Of a stretch of 64,000 nt of DNA, positions 54,718-63,498 are shown one piece after another. Under the pieces are notes generated by a model that was not told the origin of the DNA, did no database searches, and saw nothing but the letters and a program-made list of their open reading frames with translations. Each line of letters begins with the position of its first letter. Position 1 is the stretch's first letter. Position numbers and translations under genes: made by a program. Source of the stretch: Aristaeella lactis (lineage in GTDB: Bacteria > Bacillota > Clostridia > Christensenellales > Aristaeellaceae); contig NZ_CP069421.1 of NCBI RefSeq assembly GCF_018118585.1, positions 1,488,001 through 1,552,000 on the forward strand, given 5' to 3'.

Positions 54718-55551
54718 TTACGCTGTTTCCCGCCTCCGGTGATTGGTGTTGATCCGTTTGACCCACATGGGGGCCAGGCCTTTCAGCAGCAGCACACAGG
54801 CAGGTCTGATCAGCCATCTTTTCGGAAATCCCAGGCGCTTATACCCGGCTGCCCGGGTCCGGATAGACCGGATTCTCCTGCCCAGTGTCCGGCGTTCCAG
54901 CGCATCCCGGTTCATCCGGACGTCATACAGAACCTCATCCAGTGTTGCCGCCCTGAATCCCTTCTCAAAAAAGCGAAACCACAGGTCCACATCCTCCACG
55001 CCTTCCACGGTTTTGCTTTCCGCGTATCCGCCCAGTGCTTCATAAACGGTCTTATAGGTCAGGATGGTGGCGTGGTGGATCGGTGTTCCGCCGCGGAGCA
55101 TCTCCGGTTCCGGCTGCAGCGGTGCCCGCAGGATGCCCGCTGTTCCTTTTTCATCAAAGCGCATCATCTGCGTTCCCACCAGGTCCGTCTCCGGATGTTC
55201 CTGCAGGTAACGCACCTGCTTTTCCAGCCGTTCCGGCCGGGAAACATCATCCCCGTCCATCCGGGCGATCAGTTCACCCTCCGCGCGGCAGAGACATTCA
55301 TTCAGCGCGTGGGACAGCTTTCGGTTCTCCCTGTCATGGAAGGCCCGGATCCGGTCCGGATATTCCGCCGCGTACTCCTGCGCAATCTTGTATGTCCCGT
55401 CTGTGGAACCGTCATCCCACAGAATCAGTTCCCAGTTGGTATAGGTCTGCCGGCAAATGGAATCCACAGCTTCCCGCAGGGTTTTCTCGCAGTTATGAAT
55501 CCCCATAATAACGGATATCCTGGGGATCTCGCCTGCATGGATCGGTTTCAT
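54718..55551 (-). CDS. Family 2 glycosyltransferase
   Basis: A 277-residue GT2. RISVIMGIHNCEKTLREAVDSICRQTYTNWELILWDDGSTDGT, then ELIARMDGDDVSRPERLEKQVRYLQEHPE with the DXD-type motif (DGDD), and a VEGVEDVDLWFRFFEKGFRA acceptor-loop region. No membrane span apart from a weakly hydrophobic C-terminal LIRPACVLLLKGLAPMWV. It resembles beta-1,3-type capsule transferases. AAAGGACAG lies somewhat far (about 14 nt) from the ATG. Confidence 0.9.
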   Translation of the reverse strand: MKPIHAGEIPRISVIMGIHNCEKTLREAVDSICRQTYTNWELILWDDGSTDGTYKIAQEYAAEYPDRIRAFHDRENRKLSHALNECLCRAEGELIARMDGDDVSRPERLEKQVRYLQEHPETDLVGTQMMRFDEKGTAGILRAPLQPEPEMLRGGTPIHHATILTYKTVYEALGGYAESKTVEGVEDVDLWFRFFEKGFRAATLDEVLYDVRMNRDALERRTLGRRIRSIRTRAAGYKRLGFPKRWLIRPACVLLLKGLAPMWVKRINTNHRRRETA

Positions 55552-55573
55552 CTGAAATGTTTCTGTCCTTTTC

Positions 55574-56590
55574 TCAATACAATCTTTTCTTCCGGCCTGC
55601 CGTCAGGACACTTATCCCGCGGGCCAGCAAAAGCGAAACTTTGTTGGGATACCGGACCAGGAAGGCGCAGATTTTCAGCGGTGTCTCCCAGTCCGGCTCT
55701 CCGAACGTCGGTACATTTGCCCGGACAAAACACGACATCTCCCGCAGATCTTCACGATACTTTTCCCGCTCCTCTTTCGGGTATTCCAGCCAGTACAGCC
55801 AGTTTTTTCCCGCAATAAACACGCAGTTTCTTATCTGGTTCTCCCGCACCGTTTTCCACTGTTCCTCTGTCATCAGTTTCTTCGGTTCTTCCTGCAGACC
55901 TTTATACCGTTCCAGAGCGACCCGCCATCGGTTCACCAGGTTAGTGTTATGCGCGTGTACAATGCTTCCCTGCACCTGCCTGTAATGATACAGAGGTTCA
56001 CGAACCGTACACACGGACTTGATCCGGGTGTAGATCTTCCAGGTAAAAGTCATGTCATCCGCGTAAGCCCCATCCCTCTGGAACCGGAATCCTTCCAGCA
56101 GTTCAGCCCGCCACAGTTTGTTCCATACATAGTCGTGAGAGGCGCCCTTCAACAAGTCATACAGAGCGTCACCGGCATTTGCGCAGCAATCTCCCGGAAG
56201 CCATGTTTCCGTCAAGCCCGGATATTCGCGGTAGTATCCGCATTCCGTCACGTCCGCTTCCGCCGTTTCCGCCGCCTCCAGGAGAATCCTGTACATATCC
56301 GGCTCCGCCCAGTCATCGCTGTCAATGAATCCGATATACTTTGCGCCTTGCTCCGCCGCGATCCCGATGCCGTATTCCCTTGCCTTGCACAGTCCCCTGT
56401 TTTCCGTATGAAAAACCAGAAATCGGGAATCGCTGCCGGCATACTCCTCGCAGATCTGTCCGCTCCCGTCTGTGGATCCGTCGTCCACCAGGATAAACTG
56501 CAGGTCACAGCCCGTCTGGTTCCGAAGGCTGTCCAGGCATTCCCGCAGGAACCGTTCTCCGTTATATACCGCAAGAATAATGCTGATCAT
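55574..56590 (-). CDS. Family 2 glycosyltransferase
   Basis: A 338-residue GT2: ISIILAVYNGERFLRECLDSLRNQTGCDLQFILVDDGSTDGSGQICEEYAG and FIDSDDWAEPDMY, then ASHDYVWNKLWRAELLEGFRFQRDGAYADDMTFTWKIYT and YHYRQVQGSIVHAHN. It is a paralogue of the 51610-52689 enzyme with the same C-terminal plan. AAGGACAGGAATAC-ATG supports the start. Confidence 0.9.
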   Translation of the reverse strand: MISIILAVYNGERFLRECLDSLRNQTGCDLQFILVDDGSTDGSGQICEEYAGSDSRFLVFHTENRGLCKAREYGIGIAAEQGAKYIGFIDSDDWAEPDMYRILLEAAETAEADVTECGYYREYPGLTETWLPGDCCANAGDALYDLLKGASHDYVWNKLWRAELLEGFRFQRDGAYADDMTFTWKIYTRIKSVCTVREPLYHYRQVQGSIVHAHNTNLVNRWRVALERYKGLQEEPKKLMTEEQWKTVRENQIRNCVFIAGKNWLYWLEYPKEEREKYREDLREMSCFVRANVPTFGEPDWETPLKICAFLVRYPNKVSLLLARGISVLTAGRKKRLY

Positions 56591-56648
56591 GTATTCCTGT
56601 CCTTTTTCCCTTTATGCCTTTTCTGTACCGATACCCGTATCACGGCTG

Positions 56649-57362
56649 TTACCGTTTCTTCCTGTATTTTGCCAGCACATCAACGCCGAAAAGCCGGTGA
56701 ATCGGTTTGGTCAGTTTGCTGCGCAGGATAGTCCTTTTGTTCATCCAGCTTTTTCCGTACCAGTGAATGCTGACCGTGTTTTCTGTTTTATGCAGTCTGC
56801 CTGTGGGGTCATCGTAGGGATTCATGTAATCCGCCGGCAGGATTTCCGCTCCGCAAACCTGCTGCTTTGTTCCATCCTGTCTGAGGCCCAGGGGCAGCAG
56901 CTCCCGGGTGTTCAGCCTCGGGCAGGGAACCAGGCTGAAATTACCGTCTCCATCGGGTTCCATCTCAAGGTAGGGCTGCAGAAGCACATCCAGTACCGGA
57001 TGTGCGGGTTCACTGCCAAGTCCGATTCCGGTATTGATGTATGTATTGTTTTCAAAGCTCATGAACGCGCCGTACTTCAGCAGTCCATCAAGGGTCCTGA
57101 GCAGTTCCACGTCCGTATCCAGGTAGATTCCGCCCTGCTCCTTCAGGATGATCAGCCGCGCAAAATCAGAAATGAATGCCCATTTTCCCCGGTCATAGCA
57201 CCACTGCAGGTACGGATACCGTCCGAGGTCGAAGTTGACCTCGTTCCATTCGATAATCTCATAATCCGGACACAACCGTTTCCAGCTTTCGATACACCTG
57301 CGGTACAGGCCGGATTTCGGTTTTCCCCCGAACCAGCAGTAATGGATTTTTTTCGGAATCAT
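56649..57362 (-). CDS. GT32-like capsular glycosyltransferase
   Basis: A 237-residue protein. PKKIHYCWFGGKPKSGLYRRCIESWKRLCPDYEIIEWNE opens the OCH1/DXD sugar-binding family, and KWAFISDFARLIILKEQGGIYLDTDVELLRTLD carries the DXD motif (about 93-97). A C-terminal TVSIHWYGKSWMNKRT is typical of capsular polysaccharide GT32 enzymes. ATGA overlap with the ABC ATPase gene shows cotranscription with the exporter. Confidence 0.9.
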   Translation of the reverse strand: MIPKKIHYCWFGGKPKSGLYRRCIESWKRLCPDYEIIEWNEVNFDLGRYPYLQWCYDRGKWAFISDFARLIILKEQGGIYLDTDVELLRTLDGLLKYGAFMSFENNTYINTGIGLGSEPAHPVLDVLLQPYLEMEPDGDGNFSLVPCPRLNTRELLPLGLRQDGTKQQVCGAEILPADYMNPYDDPTGRLHKTENTVSIHWYGKSWMNKRTILRSKLTKPIHRLFGVDVLAKYRKKR

Positions 57363-58651
57363 AAGCTGTGCCTCTCCGTTACAGGTTCCGTCCCGCTGAT
57401 CTCAACCGGCCTGAGCATAAAATGGCCCCAGGCGGCGCTTTTCCATTTTTCCGTATTCAGTCCGAACGCTTCTGTGTTGTAGATCGTAACAGGAAACACA
57501 TTGGGAACACTGTCGCACTTTTCACACAGTCCGTCATCGTTTTTCCGGTAAACACTCATCTCGTAGAAATACATCCCATCCGCCATTCCCGCACAGGGAA
57601 TCCGGATTTCCGTTTCATTCAGGCCCTTGTATACGGTAAAGTTCTGTGATTCGGTTTTCCCAAGCCGGCTTCCGTCCGCGTAGAAGAGGATAAACATAAA
57701 CCTCACGTCTTCATACGTATCATCCGACTCAACTGTCACCTTCAGGTGAAGCCGGTCTGTGCTGGAATAAACGCCTTCCGCATTCAGTACGCTCGCGTGA
57801 ATCAACCGGATCCGCTGTGTGCATCCCTTCTGGCTGGGCAGCCCGGCCAAGTCCACTTCCTTTTCAAACTGAGCCGTATTGATGTTCATATACCGGCTGA
57901 TAGCATCCTGAACTTCTCCCTGATACGTCAGCTTTCCATGATCCAGCACCACGCACCGGTCGCAAAGCCTTCGGATCGTATCCATCTGATGGCTCACATA
58001 CAGGATGGTCCGGCCTTCCGTCTGGGACACCGTCTGCATCTTGTCCAGGCACTTTTTCTGGAACGCCATATCCCCCACAGCCAGCACTTCATCCATAATC
58101 ATGATTTCCGCGTCCAGGTGAGCCGCCACCGAGAACGCCAGCTTCACATACATACCGCTGGAATACCGTTTCACAGGCGTGTCAATAAACTGTTCGCATT
58201 CAGAAAAGTCGATAATGCTGTCCAGCTTCCGGTCAATTTCCCGCTTCTTCATGCCCAGGATGGCACCGTTCATATAGATGTTTTCCCGTCCTGTCAGTTC
58301 CGTGTGGAATCCGGTGCCCACCTCCAGCATGCTGGCCACACGGCCGTTCAGCCCGATGGTACCGGAGGTCGGTGCCGTAATCCGGGAGATCAGTTTCAGC
58401 AGTGTTGATTTTCCTGCGCCATTCCGGCCAATGATGCCAACCCGTTCTCCCTGCTTCACGTCAAAGGATATATCATCCAGAGCCATGAACGGCTCATTGG
58501 AGATCCGGTCGGCGCCAATTCTCTTTGTGGGATCCTCCCGTCTGTGCAGGCGTGCATTTGCCCGCTGCAGGACATCCCGAAGCGAGGTCTCTCCAAACTG
58601 TCCAAGCCGGTACTGTTTTGACACATGGTCAATCCTGATCATTGTTGACAT
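57359..58651 (-). CDS. Polysaccharide ABC exporter ATP-binding protein (Wzt/TagH-like)
   Basis: A 430-residue protein; the likely start is ATG at 58651 (MSTMIRIDHVSKQYRL). ATPase domain: Walker [12 protein letters not shown] (about 68-78), signature YSSGMYVKLAFSVA, Walker B IMIMDEVLAVGD, switch YVSHQMDTI. The Q-loop-type linker and ENIYMNGAILGM segment are typical of polysaccharide exporters. Residues about 280-430 form a Wzt-C-like carbohydrate-binding beta-sandwich (LHLKVTVESDDTYEDVRFMFILFYADGS), which in O-antigen systems recognises the finished glycan. It pairs with the 58675-59544 permease. Confidence 0.92.
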   Translation of the reverse strand: MSTMIRIDHVSKQYRLGQFGETSLRDVLQRANARLHRREDPTKRIGADRISNEPFMALDDISFDVKQGERVGIIGRNGAGKSTLLKLISRITAPTSGTIGLNGRVASMLEVGTGFHTELTGRENIYMNGAILGMKKREIDRKLDSIIDFSECEQFIDTPVKRYSSGMYVKLAFSVAAHLDAEIMIMDEVLAVGDMAFQKKCLDKMQTVSQTEGRTILYVSHQMDTIRRLCDRCVVLDHGKLTYQGEVQDAISRYMNINTAQFEKEVDLAGLPSQKGCTQRIRLIHASVLNAEGVYSSTDRLHLKVTVESDDTYEDVRFMFILFYADGSRLGKTESQNFTVYKGLNETEIRIPCAGMADGMYFYEMSVYRKNDDGLCEKCDSVPNVFPVTIYNTEAFGLNTEKWKSAAWGHFMLRPVEISGTEPVTERHSL

Positions 58652-58674
58652 GAAATGACTGTTTTCCCTTTCCC

Positions 58675-59544
58675 TCAAATAGTATCCATAAAGGTTCGTT
58701 CGATCCGGTGAAACAGGACAAGTCCAATAAAGAAGATCAGCAGGGTCATTCCCCAGCTGAGCAGATAATACCCCGGCTGAAAATATCCGAATCCGAGTAC
58801 GGCATAGCGGAAAGTCGTAATGATCGGAGTCACCGGGTTCAGCATATAGAGCCCCTGGTATTGTTTCGGCACCAGCTCCAGGCCGTAGGCGATTGGCGAA
58901 GCGTACTGCCAGAGCTGGATCCCGAATCCTACCAGGTGCATCAGGTCGCGGTACTTCGTTGTGACAGAGGAGATAATGATCCCGGTTCCGATCGAGAGCA
59001 GCATCATCTGCAGGATCAGCAGCGGCAGCATCAGCAGCATCGGTGTAATCCTGATACTGGTACCGCCCTGGATGAGAAAGTACAGCCAGATGCCGAAAAA
59101 CATGATCAGCTGGACCGCAAAGGCGATCAGGTTGGAACAGGCGGTGGCAATCGGCGCTGCCAGCCGGGGATAGTATACCTTCCCCATGGTTTTCCGGTTC
59201 CGGATAAAGGTACCGGACGTTTCATTCAGTGTATTAGCAAAATAGGTCCAGCAGATATTGCCGGACATATAGAACAGGAACCCGGGAATTGCGAAGTTTC
59301 CGGGAATATCGGCAGTGGTCAGGCCGGCCAGGTTTCCGAAAATGATGGTAAAAACGATCGTCGTCAGCAGCGGCTGGATGATCGCCCACAGCGGTCCCAG
59401 GATCGTCTGCTTGTAAAGGGAGGTAAAATCCCGTTTCACAAACAGGAAGATCAGGTCCCGGTACCGGATCAGCTCCTTCAGGTTGAAATCAAGCAGCTTC
59501 CGTTCAGAGGTGATCGTCATTTGAAATGAAGAATTGTCTTTCAT
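58675..59544 (-). CDS. Polysaccharide ABC exporter permease (Wzm/TagG-like)
   Basis: A 289-residue ABC-2 type permease with six helices. ELIRYRDLIFLFVKRDFTSLYKQTILGPLWAIIQPLLTTIVFTIIFGNLAG is the standard N-terminus (amphipathic KRDF helix), and the family-typical PGFLFYMSGNICWTYFANTLNETSGTFIRN follows. With the ATPase it flips or exports undecaprenyl- or lipid-linked glycan across the membrane. AAAGGATGCT-ATG supports the start. Confidence 0.93.
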   Translation of the reverse strand: MKDNSSFQMTITSERKLLDFNLKELIRYRDLIFLFVKRDFTSLYKQTILGPLWAIIQPLLTTIVFTIIFGNLAGLTTADIPGNFAIPGFLFYMSGNICWTYFANTLNETSGTFIRNRKTMGKVYYPRLAAPIATACSNLIAFAVQLIMFFGIWLYFLIQGGTSIRITPMLLMLPLLILQMMLLSIGTGIIISSVTTKYRDLMHLVGFGIQLWQYASPIAYGLELVPKQYQGLYMLNPVTPIITTFRYAVLGFGYFQPGYYLLSWGMTLLIFFIGLVLFHRIERTFMDTI

Positions 59545-59577
59545 AGCATCCTTTGTTTTCCCAGTTTTTCTTATGAA

Positions 59578-60621
59578 TTACCGCGGATCTGCCTCTTCCT
59601 TTTCAAAAGAGGAGCGCTCAGGCAGCAGTGTCTCGAACGATTTCTGTATCAGGGTGATGCAGCGCTCAAAATCAGTGATTTTACGGCTGTCGTTGATGCA
59701 AATCATCTTGTATTTCTGCCTGGAGATGGTTTCACAGAGTTCCTTAAGTGCCAGGTCCTCCATAAAGTATTCTTTCCCATACTTATAGATGTTCGCGGGT
59801 TCGATCTCCCCCTTGCAGATCGCCCAGTAGCGAAAAATATACTGTGTCAGATCCAACGGATCCCTGAACCGTCGGGAAGAAGTTTCCATCAGCAGTTCCG
59901 GTATTTTCTCCCATACTTCCTCATAAGTGGATTTGCGCATCGGACTGGGCAGATGCGGGATCATGATCCCGGAAAAGTACCGGAAAGGCCGGGTCCGCAG
60001 CGTATTGATCACCTGTGCTCCGTATTTCAGCGTATACCACTGGTGCCAATGTCTGCGCTGCACTTCCTTCTTGGAGAAGAAACTGTTGATCACGCCCATC
60101 ATGGTGAACAGCATATGCCGGAAGGAATCCCCATCCATATCATTAGCCAGCTGATATGAAACCGCCATTTCCCTTGGCCGCCCGTTCAGGAAGAAGTCTG
60201 TCGGATCCGTTTCCCTGATCAGGAACATATCATCATTGAAATACACAAAATGCTCACTGAGATCCGGGATCCTGTGGAGATTGATCTCTTTCGGGTTAGG
60301 GCTGAAAACCGGCGCGCAGCCTTCGGGCAGGATTTCCCGGTCATTGACAATCACCAGTTTCGGGTTCGTTGTGTCAAGCCAGTCCGGAACCGCGCCCCAG
60401 GTAACAAAAAAGATCTTCCGCACCCATGGGGCGTATTTTTCCACGCCGCGAAACCAGTACTGCAGGTTGTCCCAGTCCCGGTATCGTATAGCCAGATCGG
60501 CTTCCTGCTTCTGGTCTCCGAACACTTTAGCCCTGTATTCTGCTTTTTCCTGCTGCCATTGTTTGTTCCCCGGATCAACCCAGAAGAGGACAAAATCAAT
60601 GGGATAAGTTTCATGATTCAT
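59578..60621 (-). CDS. Stealth-family sugar-phosphate transferase
   Basis: A 347-residue protein with the conserved regions of Stealth proteins: CR1 PIDFVLFWVDPGNKQWQQEKAEY (about 7-29); CR2 RYRDWDNLQYWFRGVEKYAPWVRKIFFVTWGAVPDWLD (46-83) and VYFNDDMFL; CR3 LPSPMRKSTYEEVWEKIPELL; CR4 TQYIFRYWAICKG. The family includes capsule hexose-1-phosphate transferases. Together with LicD it predicts a phosphate-containing surface polymer. TAGGAAAAG-ATG supports the start. Confidence 0.91.
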   Translation of the reverse strand: MNHETYPIDFVLFWVDPGNKQWQQEKAEYRAKVFGDQKQEADLAIRYRDWDNLQYWFRGVEKYAPWVRKIFFVTWGAVPDWLDTTNPKLVIVNDREILPEGCAPVFSPNPKEINLHRIPDLSEHFVYFNDDMFLIRETDPTDFFLNGRPREMAVSYQLANDMDGDSFRHMLFTMMGVINSFFSKKEVQRRHWHQWYTLKYGAQVINTLRTRPFRYFSGIMIPHLPSPMRKSTYEEVWEKIPELLMETSSRRFRDPLDLTQYIFRYWAICKGEIEPANIYKYGKEYFMEDLALKELCETISRQKYKMICINDSRKITDFERCITLIQKSFETLLPERSSFEKEEADPR

Positions 60622-60630
60622 CTTTTCCTA

Positions 60631-61248
60631 TTATCCTTGTTTTTTTCTGTCCCTGTCTCCGTTCAGGAAACCAACCCAGTCAAACTGATCGATAACCCGT
60701 TTCCCCAGGCATCCGGCAGGATCCGTGACCAGTCCCAGGGATTCTTCCGTCTCATACCCGGGAATATATATGCTGTCCGGGTGAGTGGGATCCGGCTGTT
60801 TTGTGAAAAGCACCTTCCTGTACGGAAGTTTTTCAAATCGTTCTTTCAGTTCCTCTGTCATGCCGTCCCTGTCTGTTGCCAGGATGACAAGATTGTCCAT
60901 ATGGAGACGTGTTTTTCTTTCCTGCCATTTCCGGTTCGCCTCCTCCACAGAAGCGTAATGAACCAGATACAGTACCAGATCTCCAAGATATGCGACAGGA
61001 TAGGTCCTTTCTCCAATCATGGCCGGATCTGTGCACGGGAGCATTTCCCGCAGAGACAGATAGTATGGCAGGTTTTCACAGAACCGGATATAATCTTCCG
61101 CCCGCATATACAGATTGACCGTCGGTGAATTAAAGCGGATCCCCAGGTCATGTGCCAGCACGCCTCCGATGCAGTTCATGGACAGAATGGATACATCCGG
61201 ATTATGAAACCTGGCGCGGTTCCGTTTGTTGAGCCGTGCATGGTTCAT
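60631..61248 (-). CDS. DUF1919 family glycan-locus protein
   Basis: A 205-residue protein with no membrane span. SILSMNCIGGVLAHDLGIRFNSPTVNLYMRAEDYIRFCENLPYYL and VAYLGDLVLYLVHYASVEEANRKWQERKTRLHMDNLVILATDRDGMTEE match DUF1919, a family often found in exopolysaccharide clusters and probably a glycan-modifying enzyme with an unknown reaction. AAAGGATATGGAAC-ATG supports the start. It is adjacent to the Stealth gene with a 9-bp gap. Confidence 0.86.
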   Translation of the reverse strand: MNHARLNKRNRARFHNPDVSILSMNCIGGVLAHDLGIRFNSPTVNLYMRAEDYIRFCENLPYYLSLREMLPCTDPAMIGERTYPVAYLGDLVLYLVHYASVEEANRKWQERKTRLHMDNLVILATDRDGMTEELKERFEKLPYRKVLFTKQPDPTHPDSIYIPGYETEESLGLVTDPAGCLGKRVIDQFDWVGFLNGDRDRKKQG

Positions 61249-61277
61249 GTTCCATATCCTTTTCCTGATATATGCTG

Positions 61278-62369
61278 TCAGTTTCGTGTTGTGCCTCCGC
61301 CGTCAATTATTTCTCTCACCTGTTCTGCTGTATGCCGGGCAGAATAACCGGCTGCAATAATCTTATCTGTATAATCCGTCCTTTTCTGTTTTGCGCATTT
61401 CAGCAGTTTCTCAGCCCATTCCTCCGCGGATGCATACGGTTCAACAAAATGGATCAGACCCGTCAGGTCCGCCTCCTGTGAAATGGCTGATGAAACAACA
61501 CATGGAAGGCCTGACGTCTGCGCTTCAACCAGGGTAAAAGGAAATCCTTCAAACAAGGACGGCATCAGCAGCACGTCCGCTGCGGACATCCATTCCGGGA
61601 CATTATCCACCGTACCGGTAAAAAGAACCCGGTTCCCGATCCCGGCCCTGTCTGCCGATTCCATCATATCTTTGCGCAGGGGCCCGTCTCCGGCAAAGAA
61701 AGCCCTGGCGGAAGGTTCCATGCGGAACAATGCCTCCAGAATACGCAGTGCATACTCCGGATTCTTCTGGGCAGACAGCCGTCCGATGACTCCAACCAGC
61801 AGGTTTTCCCCAAACCCGTACTGTTCCCGGATGGCTGTTCTGCTTTCTGTCCGGTACCTGAACTTTTCGATATCTATACCGTTGCGGATCACAGTAAACG
61901 GCCGTCTGCCAAACATCCACCTTCCCGCTTCTTCAGAGCAGGCCAGCAAGTGAGTGGTATAACAGTCCAGGTTCTTTCGGTTGATCCGCTCCGACATCCG
62001 GTGGAACAGGCCCCGGTTCTTGCCGATATCCTGCTGGTTTCCGGTGTTATGCGAATGTATGATCCTGACGGGAACACCGGCGCGCTTTGCAAACCGCAGC
62101 ATATCCAGGCTGATGATATCACAGGTGTTGTAGTATATGACATCAAAACGGTTTTCGCGGAAAAACCGGTCCCAGAAAAGCCGGTACCGGATATAATGGT
62201 GGCGGTTTGGCGGCCTGCGCCATATCTTGCCATCGATATTCATTTCCGGAAAGCTGCAGATGATCTCATACTGCGGCAGTTCCCTGATCAGTTGATCAAT
62301 ATAGGTCTCCACACCGCCTCTGTTGGCGCTGTATCCGACCATAAAAATACGTTTTTTTCTGTCCTGCAT
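61278..62369 (-). CDS. Family 4 glycosyltransferase
   Basis: A 363-residue GT-B transferase from the ATG at 62369, 11 bases after the polymerase stop region begins; a TTG at 62390 is the only longer start. KRIFMVGYSANRGGVETYIDQLIREL (acceptor domain) and GVIGRLSAQKNPEYALRILEALFRM, AGDGPLRKDMM, VLFTGTVDNVPEWMSAADVLLMPSLFEGFPFTLVEAQTSGLPCVVSS (donor domain) are typical of capsule and EPS transferases. Confidence 0.91.
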   Translation of the reverse strand: MQDRKKRIFMVGYSANRGGVETYIDQLIRELPQYEIICSFPEMNIDGKIWRRPPNRHHYIRYRLFWDRFFRENRFDVIYYNTCDIISLDMLRFAKRAGVPVRIIHSHNTGNQQDIGKNRGLFHRMSERINRKNLDCYTTHLLACSEEAGRWMFGRRPFTVIRNGIDIEKFRYRTESRTAIREQYGFGENLLVGVIGRLSAQKNPEYALRILEALFRMEPSARAFFAGDGPLRKDMMESADRAGIGNRVLFTGTVDNVPEWMSAADVLLMPSLFEGFPFTLVEAQTSGLPCVVSSAISQEADLTGLIHFVEPYASAEEWAEKLLKCAKQKRTDYTDKIIAAGYSARHTAEQVREIIDGGGTTRN

Positions 62370-62379
62370 GTTTTTATAC

Positions 62380-63462
62380 TCAGCGTTCAAAGATCCATCT
62401 GAAGTCCCGAAGGCTTCCTGATTGCAGCGAATAGACCCAATAGGCCAGGAATACCAGAAGCGTGACCAGGATCAGTACATTCCGGTGTTTGTTCCTGGGG
62501 ATCATCTGGAACAGATATCCGTATCCGATACACACCATTGCGCCGGTATAGATTCCAACCCGTCCGAAATACGCGCTGCCCATGCCGGCCAGCATGGCAA
62601 AAGCATTGAAGAGCAGGCCGTTTATGTAGAACGCCTGCGTACGGGTCATCTTCTTCCTGTCACAGGATGAGAAATAAAGGAGGACCGGAACAAACCCGAC
62701 CGCAATTCTCAGGGGGTTGACGTCGCGTGTCATATACGCGTCTGACCAGTCGATGATGGTGCCCTTAAACATCTCGATCAGGTTGATCACGATCTCATAG
62801 GAGAAGCGGATGATCAGGGCACCGGCCGCCAGAATGGCAAACTGTGTAAAGTCCGGCTTCCTGGCAAACAGAAAATAAGGCAGGATCATAATGATCGCTG
62901 ATTTATGAAACAGGACCGCCAGCAGGACCGTCAGGAGATAAGGGACAAACCTGCGTTTCAGGATATACCGGTTTCCGGCAAACACGATTGCGGCGGCAAG
63001 ATACTGGCGGATCCCGTTGAAACTGCCTGTCCAGTCGCCCAAAAAAAGAAAGATCAGCACACTGACCAGGTACATGGGACTGTACCGGTAGATCATCAGG
63101 CTGTATATTCCAATGATGATGATTGAGCAGATAAAGATCAGCGTTGCCCCGTCATCCAGGATCATCGTGGATATTTTGCTCAGCAGCCGGATACCCGGTT
63201 CCCGGAAATGGATCAGGTAATCCCAGACCGTTTGCCAGTCTGTGACCCGGGTCCGGTAATAAGCCATATAATCCGTGCCAACCCGGTACCGCAGTCCGGC
63301 CACAGCGATCAGGACTGCCGCCACAGTGAAAGCGAAGACCGGGTCGGGCCTTGTCAAATAGGCTCCTGTACGGGAGATCCTGGTTTTGGGATTCGTCTGT
63401 GCCATTATGCCAAACGTCACCGTCACAACCAGCACGATCAGGTATACGGCTGAAATAATCAC
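62380..63462 (-). CDS. EpsG/Wzy-like polysaccharide polymerase
   Basis: A 360-residue integral membrane protein with about 9-10 helices. The signature GLRYRVGTDYMAYYR (about 56-70), the following FREPGIRLLSKI, and GSFNGIRQYLAAAIVFAGNRYILKRR match EpsG-family polymerases, with the conserved 'R..vG.DY..Y' and 'iRq..a' motifs. Such enzymes polymerise lipid-linked repeat units outside the membrane, usually with a Wzx flippase; here an ABC exporter is in the same locus. Start supported only by position; the ribosome site is weak. Confidence 0.9.
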   Translation of the reverse strand: MIISAVYLIVLVVTVTFGIMAQTNPKTRISRTGAYLTRPDPVFAFTVAAVLIAVAGLRYRVGTDYMAYYRTRVTDWQTVWDYLIHFREPGIRLLSKISTMILDDGATLIFICSIIIIGIYSLMIYRYSPMYLVSVLIFLFLGDWTGSFNGIRQYLAAAIVFAGNRYILKRRFVPYLLTVLLAVLFHKSAIIMILPYFLFARKPDFTQFAILAAGALIIRFSYEIVINLIEMFKGTIIDWSDAYMTRDVNPLRIAVGFVPVLLYFSSCDRKKMTRTQAFYINGLLFNAFAMLAGMGSAYFGRVGIYTGAMVCIGYGYLFQMIPRNKHRNVLILVTLLVFLAYWVYSLQSGSLRDFRWIFER

Positions 63463-63498
63463 CGGTTTTGCTCTGTCTCCTTTGTTGGTAATATCCGT

